From assembly GCF_036320965.1 (NCBI RefSeq), contig NC_092235.1:26201476-26265475 (forward strand): DNA of 64,000 nt, given 5' to 3'. A program made the position numbers and the translations under genes. Numbering within the stretch: the first letter of the stretch is position 1; every line of letters starts with the position of its first letter. The notes below the pieces were generated by a model. The model was not told where the DNA came from, did no database searches, and worked only from the letters and a program-made list of their open reading frames with translations. This document shows, piece by piece, positions 58,314 through 64,000 of this stretch. Origin of the DNA: Panulirus ornatus (lineage: Eukaryota > Arthropoda > Malacostraca > Decapoda > Palinuridae).

Positions 58314-59040
58314 GTGGGGCGAGACTCATTAGGTATTTATATATTTGTTTGTTTCCAGGATCTCCCACCGGGAGGAAAGAGGCAGTCCCTTACGGCGTTT
58401 TCTTTCGTGACCGAGCGGCTGTCCCTTTCGCGTCCGACTGTGTGACTGGCCATCCGTTTCCTAACACTGTCTTGTCCGCGGCCTAACTTGCCGTACGGTC
58501 GATGGATGAACGTCAAACTTGGCACATAGGGGCCCTGTGGTCAACTGAGCCACGGGAAGGAGTTGCATGAGAAAAGATCAAAGGTGAAAGACACGAAGGG
58601 TTTATGTATGATGGAGGTACACTGTGTTTCCCACAAGCCTCTGGTGTGTGTCTTTGTCCGTGTCTCTCTGTGTGTGTATGCATGTATGCACTCATGTCTT
58701 CTCTTGTGTGCGTGTTTGGGCTTACGTGTCAACACACACACACACGTCCATGATCGTACGGAGGCCAGTGTAAGTCTGTATAAATGGCGGCGACATTGAG
58801 TAATGTGTGCGAAATGGGCCGAGAGACCCAACCCTTCCCTCCCTCCCGTGGGTTGGTGGGTGGGTGATGGGAGGGTTGAGATGGGATGGGATGGGGGGGA
58901 GGAAGGGGCAGCGGGAGGTCCAAGCCTGGAGGGGGCGGGCAGGGGGTATAACCTCCCCCTACCCCCTTCCTCCCCACCATGACTCACACGTATTCAAGAC
59001 ACGAGCCTCCACTGCCTCACACCCGCCCATCCCATCCCCC
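58313..59040. other. Unique sequence with GC-rich patches
   Basis: TTTGTTTGTTTCCAG at 58344-58358 looks like an acceptor but no supported exon follows. Nothing else recognised. Confidence 0.4.
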
Positions 59041-59044
59041 TATC

Positions 59045-59380
59045 CACCCAGTCCTGGATAGCAGCAGGGGGCTCCTTGTCGTCCCTAGCACCCAGACCCC
59101 TACTATCCACAGCCAAGGCTGTAGATACTGACTGTAGGTCATACCCTAGCCATGGATAGAAGGTATTGTACCCTGTGGATAGTGAGGATAGGTGAGAGCC
59201 TAGCCATTATTAGAAGGGCCCATCCCTCACCCGTGGATAGTGAAGGCAGGTCAGATCCAGTATTAGGTACACGAGTTTGTCCTCCTGCCGTGGATAGGGG
59301 ATAGGTAAGACTCTCGCCCTGGATAGGAGAGTTCGTCCCTAGGTGGCCTAGGGTAGTGGTTCATGAGGATAGGTGAAGGT
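59045..59380 (+). repeat. Degenerate GTGGATAGTGAGGATAGGTG repeat
   Basis: About six loose units with GTGGATAG and AGGTxAGA words. Confidence 0.65.
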
Positions 59381-59496
59381 TGACCCCTGGCTGTGTGGGA
59401 CGGGGGATGGTGAGTTGAGTTCACCAGTGATTTTGTACAAGTGTAGGTCATTCGAGGTCACTTGACGAGTTGTCTTAGGTCACACTGAGTCATTGT

Positions 59497-59498
<2 letters not shown>

Positions 59499-59548
<50 letters not shown>

Positions 59549-59566
59549 ACCTACATACATGTGCGC

Positions 59567-59605
<39 letters not shown>
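59499..59605. repeat. (CA)24 facing (GT)17
   Basis: (CA) 59499-59546 and (GT) 59571-59605 form an inverted pair around a 24-bp loop. Confidence 0.93.
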
Positions 59606-59606
<1 letters not shown>

Positions 59607-59989
59607 CCTGAACAAAACTTTCTCCCCAAACTCTGAGTGTTGACGTCATGTACCCTCCCCCCCCCCCTTGCACAAGACACAGCCTCCTCCCCCCGCCACC
59701 TCCGCCATGGGCAGGCTCCCCCCCCCCTCACTCCTCCTGCAGCAGGACGCATCTGTTCTGTGCACCAGCGTGAGTCACGGGACGTTCTCCGGGAATTATA
59801 TTTGGTCTGGATCACGTTCCTCAGATGACGGGGTTCTCTCGTTCACTGTGTTCCACGCCCGAGTGTTCTTAAATGTTCTATCTGTTCTTCATCATCACAC
59901 TCCCCGAACCTCCACAATGAATGACCATCGTGTAAGGTTCATGCTGGCGTCCTCCATTTATCCTCCCACAGCCACAGTTCCTCGTCTGC

Positions 59990-60180
59990 CATCCTGCAGC
60001 CGCTATCCTGGATCTATACTGGGGCCACCTCACCCTCCTCTATCTTCTATCCTAGGTTTGCTATGCTGGACCTGCCATCATCTATCCTAGGTTAGCTGTG
60101 CTAGACCTGCCATCATCTATCCTCTATCTGCTGTAGGAGACCAGCAATCCTACATCATCTATCTGTCCCAGGTCTCCAGA
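59990..60180 (+). repeat. Degenerate CTGCCATCATCTATCCTAGG repeat
   Basis: Four or five units of 35-40 bp. Confidence 0.7.
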
Positions 60181-60233
60181 TCGGCGCTACCCGTCTGTCC
60201 CAACCTATTACGATCCTACATCCAGATCTATCG

Positions 60234-60237
<4 letters not shown>

Positions 60238-60265
<28 letters not shown>

Positions 60266-60514
60266 GACCCCCGCCCCTCCCCACCTCCCCTTCCATGCTT
60301 TAGAATTAGACATCTAGATCTAAAATGATCGATCCATCTGTTGCTATCGCGAGATGTTATCGCTGGTGAAGGATGGAGGGGGGGTATTCTCCCGACAGTC
60401 CTACCCCCCACCCCCCCTCCTTCCCCACACACACTCTTCCCCCCTCCTTCCCCACACACACACTCTTCCCCCCCCTCCTATAACTGTGTGGAGTTACCCC
60501 CCACCCATTCCCCA

Positions 60515-60556
<42 letters not shown>
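60238..60556. repeat. (CT)13, CCCTCCTTCCCCACAC repeat and (CA)20
   Basis: (CT) 60238-60264, CTCTTCCCCCCTCCTTCCCC units at 60412-60478 and (CA) 60515-60555. Confidence 0.88.
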
Positions 60557-60559
60557 CAG

Positions 60560-61227
60560 GCCGTAATAGGCTAATTCCCACTGAATTATGGGACGCATGC
60601 GCATGCAAGCCACCCCCTTCGTCTCCACAAGGGACGTTCACTGCTTTCAAGCAGTAAACCAAAAGTTAACTTTAGTCAACTCTGTTTGATGACCGAGCCT
60701 GCCTGCCAGAGATGACCGTGAGTTTACATAATGTATGTACATCAGTTGTTTATATATTCATAAGAAATGACTATACATACCGACGTATGATGATGCCAGC
60801 TTACTGAACGATGTAAGGTTAGGTTGAACTGCCTCGATCATCGCCACTGCTAGAGAGGTTAGAAGTAATTAGGTCAGGCAGCAGTTAGTAGAATAATTAG
60901 GAATCTTTATGGGTCACATCAGTTTAGTCTACACCAGAATAAAAAGAACAAATGTATATAAGACGTATTTTCAAGTTGGAGAAAATTTTTGATTTTTCGA
61001 GAATCAGAATATGATTTTTTTTTGTAGACTTTATTTGTCAGATAAGACAATAGTACATTGTATTGCGATTACTTAACTCTTGATACAGTTTTTAGAAGTG
61101 AAGGAATTCACTGCATGATTGATAGCGTATGACGTAGTCGTAATCGAGGTAGTTAGGAAACAGTGGTTATGACACAGATGTAATGACTTAGCGGAGGTTA
61201 GGTTAGTGTGGTGTTGTATAACTGGTT
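60560..61227. other. Unique AT-rich sequence
   Basis: Nothing recognised. Confidence 0.5.
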
Positions 61228-61580
61228 GATCCTGTGAACACGACGGTACGACCTTAGTTATGCACGACCACTGACCCCCAACGATACAACCATTGGAGGG
61301 TCAGGCCGTCGTACTCAAGGGTCGTACCGTCGTGCTTAAAGGGCGTACCTTTGTTTTCAGGGGTCGTGCTGATGTGACAAGGGTTGCACCGTCGTGCTCA
61401 AGGGTCATACCGTCGTGCTCAAGGATCGTACCGTCGGTGATCAAGGGTCATACATGACCGTCGTGATCAAGGGTCATACCGTCGTGCTCAAGGGTCATAC
61501 CGTCGGTGATCAAGGGTCATACCGTCGTGATCAAGGGTCGTACCGTCGTGCTCAAGGGTCGCGTCGTGTTGCTGAAGGCT
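61228..61580. mobile_element. Foldback element, locus 13
   Basis: One or two left units (ACACGACGGTACGACC), a degenerate centre, then about 13 right units. A GTCGGTGATCAAGGGTCATA variant has spread within the arm. Confidence 0.75.
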
Positions 61581-63240
61581 CAGTTTGTCGTTGTTCTGAG
61601 CCGTCATATTCCTGCACATTGAGTATTCACCAGCGTCACTGTAGACCTTACGCCAATACCAAGGTCTTCGCTAGCCTCACTCAGGATAGCACTCATCATC
61701 TCCTCCTTACGCCTTACCAGCCACCCATAACCAACACACATAGCAAGATCAACGATCGTTCGGAAGGTTCTGGAGAATAATATATTACGTTTTTTTCTCT
61801 CTCTCTCGCGAGCTACGTCTGTAGTGGGGGTTACAGATATAAATATCACCTTTTCTCTCTCACTTGCACCACTGGTAGGTAACCTTCGAGAGGGAGTACA
61901 TTCATTGAGAGTGGGGTGGGGGCGTCGTCGTGGTGTCGTTAATATTCACCAGTTTTGCCAGAGAGGTGGAATATGTTAACGAATATTCTCGGAGGGCTGA
62001 CCATCTCTCTGACAAGTTGCGGTCCGATATATATATATATTTATATATATATATATTCCCAGTGTCATGCATGATGCTGGGAGGCGTCCTGCATGACGGT
62101 GGACTTACGTAAGGTTAATGGCATTATCTACGATGGCGCCATTACGCTCAGTAGACCAATAGAATAAAATCTGTGTCCACAAAGACGCCCTGATCTATGG
62201 GCATTAGTTATCTGGCCATGTTGGGCCCGGGCTGGTGTGGCAACTCACACACTCCTGGGTGTGGTGACCTGCATTTGAATACAGGCAGAGCTGCATCCCC
62301 GTACAGCAGCGATGTCGTATAGTCAGGTTATTCCTTCTTTCGAAGCACCGTGTGTGTATAGGAGGCGGGAGGAGGTCACTGTGGTATTCGAATCTTTGGT
62401 CGCAAAATGAATGACGAATTGGCAACCGCGATGGTTGGTGGAGTGGGAGGAGGAGAGGAGGAACAGACACTCGGAGGCTCAGTCACCCTCTAGACAGTGG
62501 CACGCGTAGTTGATGTTCATGTTCGTGGGATTATTTGTGTGATTGTGGTGAGTCTATATACATTCTCGTATCATGTTTATATATGGCAGTGTGTACTGTG
62601 CCGGTTGTGTCAGCCAGGGTCCCCGGTGGATGCGGGACGAGGTCGTTATCGAGGTATTTGAACGGTGGAGTGTGGGGTTGAGCCATCACCCGGTGGAGAC
62701 CATGTTGTCTTCTCCGTCCACTCGAAATATTTATTTCTGAAATTCCCGGCCTACACCCGGCCTGCGGGTGTTGTGGCTGGGTGTACCTCTCCCCTACACC
62801 TAGCCAGTGATGGTTCAGGCCTGTCTGTGGTCCAGATGAGCGTTCCATTCCCAGCCTGGAGTAACCGTACACACACACACACAAAAAAAAATAATATGGC
62901 AGAAAAAGAGGCGAATGAATGAATCTTTCGTCAGTTGTGCCAATTGATGCTAATTACGGCCCAGCAGCTGATTGGTCAGTGGTATAAATAGCAGAAATAT
63001 CACAAGCCAATGAGGGGGGAGGGGAAGACTGGCTAATAACTGACACTGCTGTCCCGCCTCGCTAACAAAGGACATTAATACAGGAATTAAGTTGATTAAG
63101 GATTTTCTTGTGCGAGAGAATTTGGAAGAGCGTGTCCTGTACGGAGGTTGGTGGTGGGCGGATGCACTGGCCTGGGTGTAGTGGGTGTAACAGGGGTGTT
63201 CGTGTGTGTGTGTACGTGTATGTGCTCATGTATTGGGGCC
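61581..63240. other. Unique sequence with small (TA)n
   Basis: (TA)n at 62029-62055. Frames of 80-117 codons at 62204-62884 show no family motifs. No gene called. Confidence 0.45.
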
Positions 63241-63244
63241 GGGT

Positions 63245-63835
63245 CGTGTGAAGGGATGGTATCCGGGGTATTGGTGGGTGTAATGTCTGGGGTGAATGTC
63301 TGGTGTGTTTGTAGGCGTATGAGAGGGTGTTGTTGGATGTCTGGGGTGTTTGTCTGGGTGTATCTGAGGGCGTTGGTGGATGTCTGGGGTGTTTGTCAGG
63401 GTTTCTGCGTATATCTGAGGGCGTTGGTGGATGTCTGGGGTGTATCTGAGGTTGTCGGTGGATGTCTGGGGTGTTTGTTAGGGTGTCTGTGTGTATCTGA
63501 GAGCGTTGGTGGGTGTCTGGGGTGTTTGTGGGGGTGTCTGGGTGTATCTGAGGGGGTTATATGCCTGGAGGTTTTGTCTGGGTGTATTTGAGGGCGTTGG
63601 TGGGTGTCAGGGGTGTTTGATGTGGCATGTGAGTGTGTTTGTAGGCGTCTGCGATGTGTCTTGGGTGTATGTTGGGGCGTTGGTGGATGACTGAGGTGTT
63701 TGTTGATGTATTTCAGGTTGTTGGAGTGTATATGAGGGTGTCGGCGGATGTCTAGGGTGTATATGAGGGTGTTGTTGCGTATCTGTGGGTGTATCTGATG
63801 CTGGTAAATTACTGCATTTGTTAATAATGACCTTG
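63245..63835 (+). repeat. Degenerate ~45-bp GGTGTTTGTCTGGGTGTATC repeat
   Basis: About 13 units of GGGCGTTGGTGGATGTCTGG plus GGTGTTTGTCTGGGTGTATC. The open frames over it are repeat artefacts. Confidence 0.85.
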
Positions 63836-64000
63836 GGTCAGGCGATGTAAACTCCCCAAGGTCCGTCTGGGGGTGTCTGGTATACACGAGGTGTGGTCGT
63901 GGAAAAATATATGGTAGAAAATAGTGTTCTTGTGGAAGGCAAAGGTTTTTGGGTGTATCAGTGATTTTAGGTGTTCCAGGTGTGTGTGTGTGAGAGAGGT

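Noticed and set aside
58344..58487. Terminal-exon candidate after TTTGTTTGTTTCCAG
   Set aside because: Acceptor is good but the 40-odd residues match nothing recognised and there is no upstream partner.
59747..59774. 27-nt micro-exon between CTCCTGCAG and GTGAGT
   Set aside because: Too short to support without transcripts.

Overview
This is a eukaryotic, intron-dominated window, most likely from a decapod crustacean. The arthropod telomere pentamer TTAGG is present inside a minisatellite. The one recognisable cellular gene encodes an arthropod-type core-binding factor beta (Brother/Big brother). Microsatellites are extremely dense, and the LINE and SINE families look like ones I associate with decapod genomes; that last point is recall, not a search. 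No bacterial-type genes, operons or CRISPR are present. Most long open frames are simple-sequence or minisatellite artefacts.

The host gene lies on the minus strand. Exon 1 is at 45099-45293 (65 codons), exon 2 at 40249-40335 (29 codons) and exon 3 at 15197-15292 (32 codons). All three are joined by phase-0 GT-AG introns. The reading frame gives an N-terminal extension, the MPRVVPDQ block, the RYTGYRDRP block and the TGTNL strand of CBFbeta. The next exon was not found in 1-15190, so the gene should continue beyond the window start. Introns are about 4.8 kb, 25 kb and more than 15 kb. Everything from about 45.3 to 64 kb is upstream sequence or another locus; one unassigned plus-strand exon candidate is at 47436-47516.

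The introns carry two fragments and one long 5'-truncated copy of a single LINE family (15.8-17.2, 35.6-35.9 and 36.0-37.9 kb). They also hold two decayed CR1/Jockey-like reverse transcriptase relics (25.7-26.4 and 50.3 kb), SINE-like pieces, and a second dispersed family beside (TA)n at 34.2 and 37.9 kb. A striking foldback family with arms of 21-bp tandem units occurs at 13 loci. The rest is minisatellites with 12- to 65-bp units and long (TA), (CA), (GA) and trinucleotide tracts.

The most notable pattern is at the exon edges of the CBFbeta gene. Minisatellite arrays directly abut the splice junctions, and their units are copies of those junctions: the exon 3 donor with the exon's last codons, the exon 2 acceptor with a TACTAAC branch point, and the exon 1 donor. 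This leaves rows of decoy splice sites whose use would introduce stop codons in the cases I could translate.
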